DNA from: Bacteroides congonensis
GTDB lineage: Bacteria; Bacteroidota; Bacteroidia; Bacteroidales; Bacteroidaceae
Direction: 5' to 3'
NCBI RefSeq assembly: GCF_900130125.1
Contig: NZ_FQXY01000011.1
Coordinates: forward strand, 620,001 to 684,000
DNA: 64,000 nucleotides
Shown here: one piece after another, positions 18,919-28,439 of the stretch
How positions within the stretch are numbered: position 1 is the first letter of the stretch
Layout: the number at the start of each line of letters is the position of its first letter
Translations under genes and position numbers: made by a program
The notes under the pieces: model-generated
Told to the model about the DNA's origin: nothing
Databases searched by the model: none
Seen by the model: only the letters and a program-made list of their open reading frames with translations

Positions 18919-21519
18919 ATGAAGAAATATGTTTATTTGACATTGCTTCTCCTGCTGGGTGCAGAGGGAGCATTTTCTCAGAAACGTCCGATGAAACTGG
19001 ACGACTGTAAGTTGTGGCGTTCGGTAGATCAGATACAATTATCGGCAGACGGGAAATGGGTTGTTTACAACTATCGTGCCTTGTACCGTCAGGACCTTGA
19101 TACAACTTATATATATAATGTACAGACGGGAGAAACGACTTGTAAAGCCGGGCTTTCTAACTTTTCGTTTATGGCTAACGGCAAGTTGCTGAAATATGAA
19201 AAGAAGGAAGAAGGAGATAATTCGGGACGCCCATCTGTTTATACATTAAATTTGCTTACGCAGCAAGAGAAACAATGGGCTAAGAATATCTTTTTAGTTC
19301 CTATAGCAGGAACAGACATGGCTTATTATGTACAATATAAGCCAACCGGAAAGACAGACTTTACTTTTGTAAATTTGCTGACGGGAGAGGAACAGTACAT
19401 TGCGGATATCAATAACTTCGGGCAGGTAGAGGCAGGCAGGTTGCTTTATAGTGTGGCGGACAGTTTGAAATCGACTTTGTATCTGTGGGAGAAAGGGAGA
19501 AAAACGCAAATAGGAGAAGTTCCCGGTTATATTGCAAGTATCGCTAATCCGGATGCCAAAGGACGTGGAACTTTATCATGTGCTTCTACTTATGATACTC
19601 GTTTTGATGTAACCTCTATCTATACATATGATTTGAATAAACGTATTTGTTCGAAACTGTTGTCCTATCGGGATATAACAGGTCTGCCTGAGGGGACGAA
19701 AGTTTCTTCTATGTCTCGATTGATAAATAATAAGACTCAGTTGTTGATTGATTTGGAACCGGTAGCTTATCCGCAGGTGAAAAGGGAAACAGATCAGGTA
19801 AACTTGGAACTATGGGTGTGGGACGAGAACATTTCTCCTCGCCGGTCTTTCAAACGCTCAGGTTTTGATGCGTCTCAGTATGACAAGTATGTCTATGATA
19901 TTGCTGCCGGGAAGTGTTTTACTTTGCCTACAAAAGGTTTGTCTTCCTTGGCTTTTCCGCAGGGAGAAGAGGTCAAAGGATGTATTGCCTTCGACGCTAC
20001 TCCCTGGTATAAGGAATCCGACTGGACGATGTCTCCCAATGACGATATTTATTATATCGGAATGAATGGCGAGAAGAAGAAGCTGGCAAGTCATGGAAAA
20101 TATGGCTTAAGTTGGAGTCCCGATGGAACCAAAGCTTTGTTATACGATCCTGCCCTGAAAGCATGGCGGCTGATTGATATGGCTACGGGGAGTGACCGTG
20201 ACTTGACTACGGGAAAAATGCCTTATCCGGTATATGAAGAAGATCATGACTATTCTTTTGATGCTGCACCTTATGGAGTGGCACATTGGAATCCGGACAA
20301 TTACACTGTGGTCATATACGACCGATATGATTTGTGGAGTCTGGATTTGAAAGGCGGGAAAGCTCCTGTTTGTCTGACACAAGGAAAGGGTAGAGAAGAG
20401 CGGATAACATTCCGCAAGGCTGAGCATCCGGTTTCTTCAAGAGATAAATTGTATCTCGAAGGATTTGATGAGAAAAGTAAAACGAAAGGATTGTACCTGC
20501 TGGCGGGTAAGAACCTGCGTGACATGGCTGTTGATTCTCAATCGAATCTGGTTGTAAAAGCTAATACGGACAATGGTAAAGTAGTACTTTGGACAAAGGA
20601 AAATTACGGAGAAAGAGATTTTTGGGTTTCTGATCTGACTCTGCGAAATCCGAAGCGGGTGACGGACTCCAATCCTCAGGTGAAAGATATTAACTGGGGA
20701 ACTACCCGGCTTTATACTTGGACGAATCTGGAAGGCAAGAAAAATGAAGGAATTCTGTTTTTGCCGGAGAATTACCGGGAAGGTCAAAGTTATCCTGTCA
20801 TCGTACTATTCTATGAGAAGATGTCACAGGGGCTTAATAGTTATCGTTTACCGGAGTATAGTAGCGCGACGATTGATATTCCATGGTTCGTAAGTAATGG
20901 ATATATCATTTTCTGTCCGGATATCAGCTATCGTATCGGTGCTCCTTACGAGAGTTGTTATAATGCGGTGATAAGTGGTGTGGAACAGCTAGTTAAAGAT
21001 GGAATTGCCGATAAGGAACGCATCGGAATCAATGGTCATAGCTGGGGCGGTTCGCAGACTGCCTGGTTGGTGACGCGTACTGATATATTCAAATGTGCTT
21101 CTCCTTGTTCTGCGGTTACGGATCAGGTGGCAGATTATCTGATGCTTCGCGGAACCGGTCAGCCTAATATGTATTTTGAAGAGGATGCACAAGGCCGTTT
21201 GGGCAAAACACTTTGGGAAGACCGGGAACTTTATCTTGAGAATTCTCCGGTTATGCATGCTGATAAGATTCATACTCCTTTGTTGATATTCCATGGTGAG
21301 AAAGACACAAGTGTACGCATATATCAAGGCATGGCTCTCTATTTTGCAATGCGTCGGTTGGGACGTCCTGCCTGGTTGCTGAATTATCGGGATGTAGGAC
21401 ATCAGACGGGCGGAGATGTTGAGTGCCGTGATTTTATGCAGCGGTTAATCGGCTTTTTTGATTACTATCTGAAAGATGCGCCTATGCCGGAATGGATGAA
21501 AGGGGATAATAATAAGTAG
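18919..21519 (+). CDS. S9 family (prolyl oligopeptidase-like) serine peptidase
   Basis: An 866-residue exported hydrolase (signal peptide ending FSQ). The N-terminal 600 residues have the repeated beta-propeller pattern of S9 peptidases (for example SWSPDGTKALLYD). The C-terminal alpha/beta hydrolase domain has the catalytic triad Ser708 (GINGHSWGG), Asp796 (HGEKDTSV) and His828 (VGHQ). Such enzymes trim oligopeptides, often dipeptides, in the periplasm. Placed downstream of susCD, between two thioredoxin-fold proteins and an S41 protease, it probably processes imported peptides. The ATG follows the previous stop with no gap. Confidence 0.94.
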   Translation: MKKYVYLTLLLLLGAEGAFSQKRPMKLDDCKLWRSVDQIQLSADGKWVVYNYRALYRQDLDTTYIYNVQTGETTCKAGLSNFSFMANGKLLKYEKKEEGDNSGRPSVYTLNLLTQQEKQWAKNIFLVPIAGTDMAYYVQYKPTGKTDFTFVNLLTGEEQYIADINNFGQVEAGRLLYSVADSLKSTLYLWEKGRKTQIGEVPGYIASIANPDAKGRGTLSCASTYDTRFDVTSIYTYDLNKRICSKLLSYRDITGLPEGTKVSSMSRLINNKTQLLIDLEPVAYPQVKRETDQVNLELWVWDENISPRRSFKRSGFDASQYDKYVYDIAAGKCFTLPTKGLSSLAFPQGEEVKGCIAFDATPWYKESDWTMSPNDDIYYIGMNGEKKKLASHGKYGLSWSPDGTKALLYDPALKAWRLIDMATGSDRDLTTGKMPYPVYEEDHDYSFDAAPYGVAHWNPDNYTVVIYDRYDLWSLDLKGGKAPVCLTQGKGREERITFRKAEHPVSSRDKLYLEGFDEKSKTKGLYLLAGKNLRDMAVDSQSNLVVKANTDNGKVVLWTKENYGERDFWVSDLTLRNPKRVTDSNPQVKDINWGTTRLYTWTNLEGKKNEGILFLPENYREGQSYPVIVLFYEKMSQGLNSYRLPEYSSATIDIPWFVSNGYIIFCPDISYRIGAPYESCYNAVISGVEQLVKDGIADKERIGINGHSWGGSQTAWLVTRTDIFKCASPCSAVTDQVADYLMLRGTGQPNMYFEEDAQGRLGKTLWEDRELYLENSPVMHADKIHTPLLIFHGEKDTSVRIYQGMALYFAMRRLGRPAWLLNYRDVGHQTGGDVECRDFMQRLIGFFDYYLKDAPMPEWMKGDNNK

Positions 21520-21530
21520 GATAATAAAGT

Positions 21531-23048
21531 ATGAGAGCAATATTGTTTGGAATACTGTTGGGGGGAGTTTGCTGTAACCTGAAGGCACAGTCTACCCCAG
21601 AGGAGAAGCTGATGCAGACATTGTATGCGATTACCAATCTTTATGTAGATTCTATTCCGAAAGAGGCGTATATCAACCATACCATTGCGGAAATGGTGGG
21701 AAAACTGGATCCCTTTTCTGAATATTTGCCTCCTGTGGAGTTAAAAGGTAATGAGCAGGCATTGGGTGGTATGGCAGCTTTTGCGGGAGTCGGAATGGAA
21801 GGGGCCTGGAAAGACGGGCATTTTTATGTGTCTTTTGTGGAAAAGAAGGGAAGTGCTTGGGGGCAAGGTATCCGTGCCGGAGATGAAATCCTGTCAGTAG
21901 ATGGGAAAGCAGTGGAACAATTGCAGGACGGACAGATTTTCCGTTTATTGAATGGTGAAGAGGGGAGTGTGGTCAATTTGCAAATCAAGCGTGGAAAAAA
22001 GCCGCCTTTTGAACGGAAGATAGTTCGTACTTATATACCATCTTCCGGTGTGAAGTCTGCTTATATGATAGACAGTGCAACTGGCTATCTTTCAATCTCA
22101 GTCTTTTCGAAGAATGTAGCGGAAGATTTTCGTAAACAGCTTCAGAACTTACTTCGGCGGGGAATGAAAAATCTGATTCTGGATATCCGGAAGAACGAAG
22201 GTGGTCTTTTTGATGAGGCAGTAGCGATAGCAGACGAATTATTAGACGGTAACAAACCGATAGTTTATGCGGATGGCATCCATATGGAAAGGATGACGTT
22301 TCAGGCATCTGTCAAAGGACTGTTTGAACAAGGTCGTCTGGTGGTATTGGTAAACGGGCAGACAAAGTCGGCAGCGGAGATTTTGGCGGGTGCGTTGCAA
22401 GATTGGGACCGCGGTGTGCTGGTAGGAAGTTCTACTTTTGGAAAAGGAATGATTCAGGACACCTTTCCTTTTGAAGATGGCTCGGCACTTAGGTTGACGG
22501 TGGCGCGTTATTTCACACCAAGCGGACGGTCTATTCAAAAGCCTTATGGGAGTGGGCAGTTGTCTGCTCAATCCGGCAAGGCCTATGAGTCTTTGCGTAC
22601 TCATCGTGTTTTGAAGAGTGAGGGAGGAATTGTGCCGGATATTTTTGTATCTGCCGATACAGTACATTTTACGAGATGGTATAATATGTTGGTGTATAGT
22701 GGTGTACAAAAGCAGGTAACACGCGACTATGTTGTAGGTTGCCGGTCGGAGTTGCTGAAAAAGTATAAAACATTCGAAGCTTTTCGGAAAAACTTTGATG
22801 GCGGTGCACTGTTGCAGGAAATATGTCGGGTAGCGGAAGAAGCGAATATTGTTTTTTCTGAAGAAGAATATGAAAGGTCTAAAAACTTTTTGCAGGTACA
22901 AGTGAAAGCCTTGGTTGCGCGCGAATTGTTCAATGAAAATGAATATTACTATCGCATATTGAACTTTGCGGACCCGTTTGTGCAAAAAGCGTGTGAAATA
23001 ATGAATACTTCAGAAGATTATCGGATGATTTTAAAAGAGAATAATTGA
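21531..23048 (+). CDS. S41 family C-terminal processing-type peptidase
   Basis: A 505-residue exported serine protease (signal peptide ending KAQS). It has the LDPFSEYLPP motif, a PDZ domain (about 80-165; GSAWGQGIRAGDEILSVDG) and the S41 catalytic core with Ser280 (TKSAAEILAGAL) and Lys305 (STFGKGMIQ). About 170 residues after the core are poorly conserved and helical. It is shorter and more divergent than the housekeeping S41 protease at 1-828, consistent with a dedicated role in this locus, such as maturing or degrading the imported substrate. It starts 11 nt after the S9 peptidase. Confidence 0.93.
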   Translation: MRAILFGILLGGVCCNLKAQSTPEEKLMQTLYAITNLYVDSIPKEAYINHTIAEMVGKLDPFSEYLPPVELKGNEQALGGMAAFAGVGMEGAWKDGHFYVSFVEKKGSAWGQGIRAGDEILSVDGKAVEQLQDGQIFRLLNGEEGSVVNLQIKRGKKPPFERKIVRTYIPSSGVKSAYMIDSATGYLSISVFSKNVAEDFRKQLQNLLRRGMKNLILDIRKNEGGLFDEAVAIADELLDGNKPIVYADGIHMERMTFQASVKGLFEQGRLVVLVNGQTKSAAEILAGALQDWDRGVLVGSSTFGKGMIQDTFPFEDGSALRLTVARYFTPSGRSIQKPYGSGQLSAQSGKAYESLRTHRVLKSEGGIVPDIFVSADTVHFTRWYNMLVYSGVQKQVTRDYVVGCRSELLKKYKTFEAFRKNFDGGALLQEICRVAEEANIVFSEEEYERSKNFLQVQVKALVARELFNENEYYYRILNFADPFVQKACEIMNTSEDYRMILKENN

Positions 23049-23049
23049 T

Positions 23050-24219
23050 ATGAAATGTATAGTAATGAATATTCTTATGGTATGTGCTTGTCTGTCCTCA
23101 TGCGGACAGTCTTCAATTTTTAAATTGGAGGCGGATGTGCATACGAATGAGTATGACGGGTTGTATATTTATCTCACTCATACAGATGTCGTTTCGAGAG
23201 AGGATGACCTGAAAGTGGATAGTGCGTTGATACGTGATGGTCATTTTAGCTTTGAATATCACGTTACCGGTGAACCATTTGTGGCAACATTGGCACTTCC
23301 ACTCAAGGATGATCATTTTATGTATGGTTTGCCGGATTGTTATTGTATCGTGGAGGAAGGGAATGTGAAACTGGACTATACTCCTTTGGGGACACAATTG
23401 AAAGGGGGAGTCCTGAATCAGCAATATGATAACCGGATATTGGCCAAGACTCGGGAAATCAAGAAAAGGAATAATAACATTGTGGCCGAAAGAGATTCTT
23501 TGGGTAAACTACGTACTTTGAGTATAGAGGAAATGGATACCTATAATCAACGTATCGGTGCGTTGTATAAAGAGTTGCAACCGGCTCATATCTGTTTTGT
23601 TTCTGATTATATCGGGACTGAAGTGGGAGCTTTCTTTTTCTTTTATTATCCGGAGAATTATTACCCGGCGGAGATATATGCGAAACTATTAGCATCGGTA
23701 GATGAGGGTTATCGCCACAAATCGGAATTGAAGAAAGAAAAGGAAAAAGAGGCTGCTGCACATTGGAAGGAATCTGTGAAAATAACAGAGGTCGGCTATC
23801 CTTATCGCGACTTTGCCTGCATGGATATAGAGGGGAAGGATGTGAACCTTTCGGATTATATTCACCCGGGTCGTGTGACTTTGGTTGATTTTTGGGCATC
23901 CTGGTGTGTGCCATGTGTACAGGAACTTCCTTTCCTGAAATCTCTGTACCAAACTTATCATGAGGAGGGATTGGATATTGTGAGTGTTTCTTTGGATACC
24001 AAGAAAAGTGCATGGGAAGCTGCTGTGAAAAAACATCAGATCCCTTGGCCGCAAATCTCCGATTTAAAAGGCTGGAAGGGTACGATAACCAAAGATTATG
24101 CTATAAGTGCGATTCCTTTTATCCTTGTTATTGATCGGAAAGGTAAGATTGCGGTCCGTAATTTGCATGATTATAAGTTGGAGAATGCCATAAAAGAGAT
24201 ATTGTCCACAAAGAATTAG
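23050..24219 (+). CDS. TlpA family lipoprotein thioredoxin with DUF4369-like N-terminus
   Basis: A 389-residue lipoprotein (lipobox LSSC, Cys18). The N-terminal beta-rich region (about 25-120; YDGLYIYLTHT, DSALIRDGHFSFEY) resembles DUF4369, and a charged helical linker follows. The C-terminal thioredoxin domain (about 245-389) keeps the redox motif WCVPC (Cys286, Cys289) and a cis-proline region (ISAIPFILVIDRKG). It is the second thioredoxin-fold protein in the locus and starts 1 nt after the S41 stop, so it is cotranscribed. It probably provides reducing power to, or acts on disulphides in, the peptides handled here. Confidence 0.9.
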   Translation: MKCIVMNILMVCACLSSCGQSSIFKLEADVHTNEYDGLYIYLTHTDVVSREDDLKVDSALIRDGHFSFEYHVTGEPFVATLALPLKDDHFMYGLPDCYCIVEEGNVKLDYTPLGTQLKGGVLNQQYDNRILAKTREIKKRNNNIVAERDSLGKLRTLSIEEMDTYNQRIGALYKELQPAHICFVSDYIGTEVGAFFFFYYPENYYPAEIYAKLLASVDEGYRHKSELKKEKEKEAAAHWKESVKITEVGYPYRDFACMDIEGKDVNLSDYIHPGRVTLVDFWASWCVPCVQELPFLKSLYQTYHEEGLDIVSVSLDTKKSAWEAAVKKHQIPWPQISDLKGWKGTITKDYAISAIPFILVIDRKGKIAVRNLHDYKLENAIKEILSTKN

Positions 24220-24312
24220 TCTGAATTTATGTATTTATAGATAGAAAACTATATTTTGCAGTCGATTATTCCGGTATGAGTGGAACAGGATTCCATTGAT
24301 ACCGGATTTATT

Positions 24313-24987
24313 TTAAGATATGGTTTGTTCTTCTTGTATAATTTCCTTTTCTTCTTTCAAGATTTCAGATTCTTCTTCTTTCTCGTCTTCTTCCTGTTCA
24401 TCCGCAAAAGGTTCCGGTCGTTGCGGCCCGTGGTTTATGAAAGTAAAAGCACAGAGCGTACCCATGATTCCGCCGCTTAGATGCCCTTCCCATGACATAT
24501 TCGCAGGCGAGAAGTAGGGAAACATATGCCATATAATTCCACCATATAAAAAGGTGACAAGTAGGGAAATGGCAATAAGCGGGACATATTTACGGAGAAT
24601 ACCACTGAAAAAGAGAAAAAAGGCAAGTCCGTAGACAAGTCCGCTGGCACCGATGTGCCATCCCGGTTTTCCGATAAGGAAAGTAAGCATGCCGCTGCCA
24701 AGCCATATCAGAATAAAAATCTTACCAGCTATTCCCCGGTAAAAGTAAAAAAGACACCAGGAAAGAAAGAATAAAGGAAGTGTATTTGCCAGTAAATGAC
24801 TGAATCCGCTGTGTATCAACGGATGAGTTAAAATGCCGGTTAAACCTCGCTTCTCCATAGGGTATACCCCCGCGTGAGAGAAGTTCCAGCCCATCCCGAC
24901 TTCCAGGAACTTGAGTATATATAAGATAAAAATTAGGAACAAGGGCTTTGCGGCAGCCACCATGATACGCTGAATATCTTGCTTCAT
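24313..24987 (-). CDS. Rhomboid family intramembrane serine protease
   Basis: A 224-residue inner-membrane protease of the six-helix rhomboid type. The catalytic dyad is present: Ser115 in GASGLVYG and His169 in GHLSGGIMG; the early HPLIHSGFSHLLANTLPL segment is also typical. The C-terminal 30 residues are very acidic (EEQ-, DE- and EEE-rich), which is unusual. An upstream in-frame ATG (25035) exists, but 24987 gives a normal length and a positively charged N-terminus. It is convergent with the TlpA gene and has no visible operon partner. Substrates unknown. Confidence 0.92.
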   Translation of the reverse strand: MKQDIQRIMVAAAKPLFLIFILYILKFLEVGMGWNFSHAGVYPMEKRGLTGILTHPLIHSGFSHLLANTLPLFFLSWCLFYFYRGIAGKIFILIWLGSGMLTFLIGKPGWHIGASGLVYGLAFFLFFSGILRKYVPLIAISLLVTFLYGGIIWHMFPYFSPANMSWEGHLSGGIMGTLCAFTFINHGPQRPEPFADEQEEDEKEEESEILKEEKEIIQEEQTIS

Positions 24988-25085
24988 GACATTCTTTTCT
25001 TTAGATATTTTACGCAATACTACGAATATTTGCACAAAAACTGAAAATAAAAAGCCTTTTTATTTTTGTTTTTATCTATAATTTG

Positions 25086-25093
25086 TACATTTG
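25086..25093 (+). promoter_or_regulatory. Bacteroides -7 box for the glycogen operon
   Basis: TACATTTG matches TAnnTTTG; TTTG at 25065-25068 is a possible -33 box with short (17 bp) spacing. The leader to the debranching gene is about 100 nt and contains complementary ACCTGT and ACAGGT pieces (about 25103 and 25155) that could form a loop. Confidence 0.5.
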
Positions 25094-25201
25094 GGCGTTA
25101 TACCTGTTATGTATGGTGCTACAGCTATTCGGTATACAATGTGGCGATAAATACAGGTGCGATATAATGACCAATAATTAACCTTTAAATAATGCACAAC
25201 T

Positions 25202-27139
25202 ATGAGTTATTTACGATTTGACAAGACCCTCATGACGAATCTGGAAGAATCTCTTCAGAGAGAAATTCTCCGGACGAACAAGGCAGGAGCTTATCATTGT
25301 ACAACGATTGTTGATTGTAACACACGCAAATATCACGGACTGTTGGTAATTCCGGTTCCCAATCTCGACGATGAAAATCATGTGCTGCTATCTTCTCTTG
25401 ATGAAACGGTAATTCAACACGGTGCAGAGTTTAACCTGGGATTGCATAAATATCAAGGAAACAACTTTAGTCCGAATGGGCACAAGTATATCCGTGAGTT
25501 TGATTGTGAGCATATCCCGGCGACAACTTACCGTGTTGGAGGTGTGGTTCTCCGCAAAGAAAAAATCTTTGTACATCATGAAAACAGAATCCTGATTCGT
25601 TATACTTTACTTGACGCGCATTCGGCAACGACTTTGCGCTTCCGTCCGTTCCTCGCTTTCAGAAGCGTACGCGAGTATACCCACGAGAATGCACAGGCAA
25701 GCCGTGAGTATCAACTTGTGGAAAATGGTATAAAGACTTGCATGTATCCCGGCTATCCGGAACTTTATATGCAGTTGAACAAAAAGTGTGAGTTCCACTT
25801 TCAGCCCGACTGGTATCGTGGCATTGAATACCCGAAGGAACAGGAACGCGGGTACGACTTCAATGAGGACCTGTACGTTCCGGGATATTTCGAGGTGGAT
25901 ATAAAGAAAGGGGAGAGTATTGTATTCTCTGCCGGAATTTCAGAAACAACTCCCCGCAGGCTGAAGCAGACCTTTGAAGCGGAAGTGGCTGACCGTACGC
26001 CGCGTGACAGTTTCTACCACTGTCTGAAGAACTCTGCCCATCAATTCCATAACAAACAGGAAGGTGAGCATTATATTCTTGCCGGTTATCCCTGGTTCAA
26101 ATGTCGTGCACGCGATATGTTTATCGCTTTGCCGGGACTGACACTCGCTCTTGATGAGGTCGATGAGTTTGAAGACGTGATGAAAACGGCGGAAAAGGCA
26201 ATCCGTAACTTCATTAACGAAGAGCCTGTCGGGTACAAGATTTATGAAATGGAGCATCCTGATGTGTTGCTTTGGGCAGTCTGGGCTTTGCAGCAATATG
26301 CCAAGGAGACTTCCCGCGAGCAATGCCGTCAGAAATACGGAGAACTCCTGAAAGATATCATGGAATTTATCCGTCAACGGAAACATGATAATCTTTTTTT
26401 GCATGAAAACGGATTGCTTTATGCAAATGGTACTGAGAAAGCAATTACATGGATGAACTCTACAGTGAATGGACATCCGGTGATTCCGCGTACAGGATAT
26501 ATTGTTGAATTTAATGCTTTGTGGTATAATGCACTGCGTTTTGTGGCCGATTTGGTACGTGAAGGTGGTGATGTATATCTGGCAGACGCGCTTGATGCGC
26601 AGGCAGAAGTGACAGGAAAGTCATTTGTCGATGTATTCCGTAACGAATACGGATATCTGCTCGACTATGTGGATGGTAATATGATGGATTGGAGTGTACG
26701 CCCCAATATGATATTTGCCGCAGCATTTGATTACTCTCCGTTAGACCGGGCGCAAAAGAAACAAGTGCTTGATATTGTGACTAAAGAATTGCTGACTCCT
26801 AAAGGAATCCGTTCTTTGAGTCCGAAGAGCGGGGGATATAATCCGAATTATGTAGGCCCGCAGGTACAGCGTGACTATGCATATCATCAGGGAACGGCAT
26901 GGCCTTGGCTGATGGGATTCTATCTGGAAGCTTATCTTCGGATTTATAAGATGAGTGGACTGTCATTTGTCGAACGCCAGTTGATTGGTTATGATGATGA
27001 GATGACGAGCCATTGTATTGGTTCCATAGCCGAACTGTTTGACGGGAATCCACCTTTCAGGGGACGTGGCGCTGTGTCATTTGCGATGAATACGGCAGAA
27101 ATCCTGCGTGTTTTGAAGCTGCTGTCTAAATATTATTAA
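25202..27139 (+). CDS. Glycogen debranching enzyme (amylo-alpha-1,6-glucosidase type)
   Basis: A 645-residue cytoplasmic enzyme that removes alpha-1,6 branches from glycogen. The N-terminal beta-sandwich domain (about 1-270) has the NTRKYHGLLVIPVP motif near residue 40. The C-terminal (alpha/alpha)6 domain has RARDMFIALPGLTLALDE (about 302-320) and YHQGTAWPWLMGFYLEAYLR (about 560), both typical of the bacterial/archaeal GDE family. No signal peptide. It is the first gene of a three-gene operon, 17 nt before a GT4 glycogen synthase-like gene. Confidence 0.94.
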   Translation: MSYLRFDKTLMTNLEESLQREILRTNKAGAYHCTTIVDCNTRKYHGLLVIPVPNLDDENHVLLSSLDETVIQHGAEFNLGLHKYQGNNFSPNGHKYIREFDCEHIPATTYRVGGVVLRKEKIFVHHENRILIRYTLLDAHSATTLRFRPFLAFRSVREYTHENAQASREYQLVENGIKTCMYPGYPELYMQLNKKCEFHFQPDWYRGIEYPKEQERGYDFNEDLYVPGYFEVDIKKGESIVFSAGISETTPRRLKQTFEAEVADRTPRDSFYHCLKNSAHQFHNKQEGEHYILAGYPWFKCRARDMFIALPGLTLALDEVDEFEDVMKTAEKAIRNFINEEPVGYKIYEMEHPDVLLWAVWALQQYAKETSREQCRQKYGELLKDIMEFIRQRKHDNLFLHENGLLYANGTEKAITWMNSTVNGHPVIPRTGYIVEFNALWYNALRFVADLVREGGDVYLADALDAQAEVTGKSFVDVFRNEYGYLLDYVDGNMMDWSVRPNMIFAAAFDYSPLDRAQKKQVLDIVTKELLTPKGIRSLSPKSGGYNPNYVGPQVQRDYAYHQGTAWPWLMGFYLEAYLRIYKMSGLSFVERQLIGYDDEMTSHCIGSIAELFDGNPPFRGRGAVSFAMNTAEILRVLKLLSKYY

Positions 27140-27156
27140 AGAAAGGAGGAACGAAG

Positions 27157-28422
27157 ATGAAAGTTTTAATGTTTGGTTGGGAATTCCCCCCAAAAATATA
27201 TGGTGGTCTTGCAGTTGCTTCTTACGGAATAACTAAAGGATTGAGTTTGCAAGGTGATATGGAAACAATTTTCTGTATGCCCAAGCCTTGTGGAGAAGAA
27301 GAAAAGTTCTTGAAAATCATCGGTATGAATCAAGTGCCTATCGTGTGGCGTGATGTCAATTATGACTACTTGAAATCCCGTTTGCTGGAGATGTCGCCAG
27401 AAGAGTATTACTCTTTCCGTGATCATATCTATGCCGATTTTTCTTATATGCATGTCAATGATTTGGGATGTATGGAGTTTGCCGGTGGTTACCCCGGAAA
27501 CTTGCATGAAGAAATCAACAACTTCTCCATAATAGCCGGAGTAGTTGCCCGCCAGCAGGAATTTGATATTATTCATGCACATGACTGGCTGACTTATCCT
27601 GCCGGTGTACATGCCAAGATGGTAAGCGGCAAACCGCTTTGTATCCATGTGCATGCAACAGATTTCGACCGTTCCCGCGGTAAAGTCAATCCTACTGTTT
27701 ATTCGATAGAGAAGAATGGTATGGATCATGCCGATTGTATTATGTGTGTGTCCGAATTGACTCGCCGCACGGTTATTAACGAGTATCATCAAGACCCGAG
27801 AAAGGTATTTGCCATGCACAATGCCGTTTATCCATTGTCACAGGAACTTTTGGATATTCCGCGTCCCGATCATTCTAAAGAGAAAGTGGTTACTTTCCTC
27901 GGACGTATCACCATGCAGAAGGGGCCGGAGTACTTTGTGGAAGCTGCCGCACTTGTATTGAAACGCACCCGTAACATCCGTTTTGTGATGGCAGGTTCGG
28001 GCGATATGTTGAATGCCATGATTAATTTGGTGGCAGAGCGGGGTATTGCCGATCGTTTCCACTTCCCGGGCTTTATGAAAGGTAAGCAAGTATATGAGGT
28101 ATATAAGAATAGTGATGTATTTGTCATGCCTTCTGTCTCGGAGCCTTTCGGTATCGCTCCGTTGGAAGCTATGCAATGTGGAACGCCTTCCATCATTTCA
28201 AAGCAATCGGGTTGTGGTGAAATTCTCGATAAGGTGATCAAGACCGATTACTGGGACATTCATGCGATGGCAGACGCTATCTATTCCATTTGTACCAATC
28301 CGTCTCTTTTCCAATATCTTCAGGAAGAAGGGAAGAGAGAGGTTGACGGAATTACGTGGGAAAAAGTCGGCTTGAGGATCCGTGCTCTTTACGAGGATGT
28401 GTTAAGAAACTATGGTAAATAA
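27157..28422 (+). CDS. GT4 family glycosyltransferase, probable glycogen synthase
   Basis: A 421-residue cytoplasmic GT-B glycosyltransferase. It opens with MKVLMFGWEFPPKIYGGLA, the sugar-nucleotide synthase N-terminus, has HAHDWLTYPAGV (about 144-155) and, in the C-terminal lobe, FLGRITMQKGPEYFVEAA and the E-x7-E site SEPFGIAPLEAMQCG (about 328). It is preceded by an AAAGGAGG ribosome-binding site. Sitting between a debranching enzyme and a GH57 enzyme, it very likely elongates glycogen. Whether it uses UDP- or ADP-glucose cannot be told from sequence alone. Confidence 0.9.
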   Translation: MKVLMFGWEFPPKIYGGLAVASYGITKGLSLQGDMETIFCMPKPCGEEEKFLKIIGMNQVPIVWRDVNYDYLKSRLLEMSPEEYYSFRDHIYADFSYMHVNDLGCMEFAGGYPGNLHEEINNFSIIAGVVARQQEFDIIHAHDWLTYPAGVHAKMVSGKPLCIHVHATDFDRSRGKVNPTVYSIEKNGMDHADCIMCVSELTRRTVINEYHQDPRKVFAMHNAVYPLSQELLDIPRPDHSKEKVVTFLGRITMQKGPEYFVEAAALVLKRTRNIRFVMAGSGDMLNAMINLVAERGIADRFHFPGFMKGKQVYEVYKNSDVFVMPSVSEPFGIAPLEAMQCGTPSIISKQSGCGEILDKVIKTDYWDIHAMADAIYSICTNPSLFQYLQEEGKREVDGITWEKVGLRIRALYEDVLRNYGK

Positions 28423-28439
28423 CGAAACAATATACAAAA

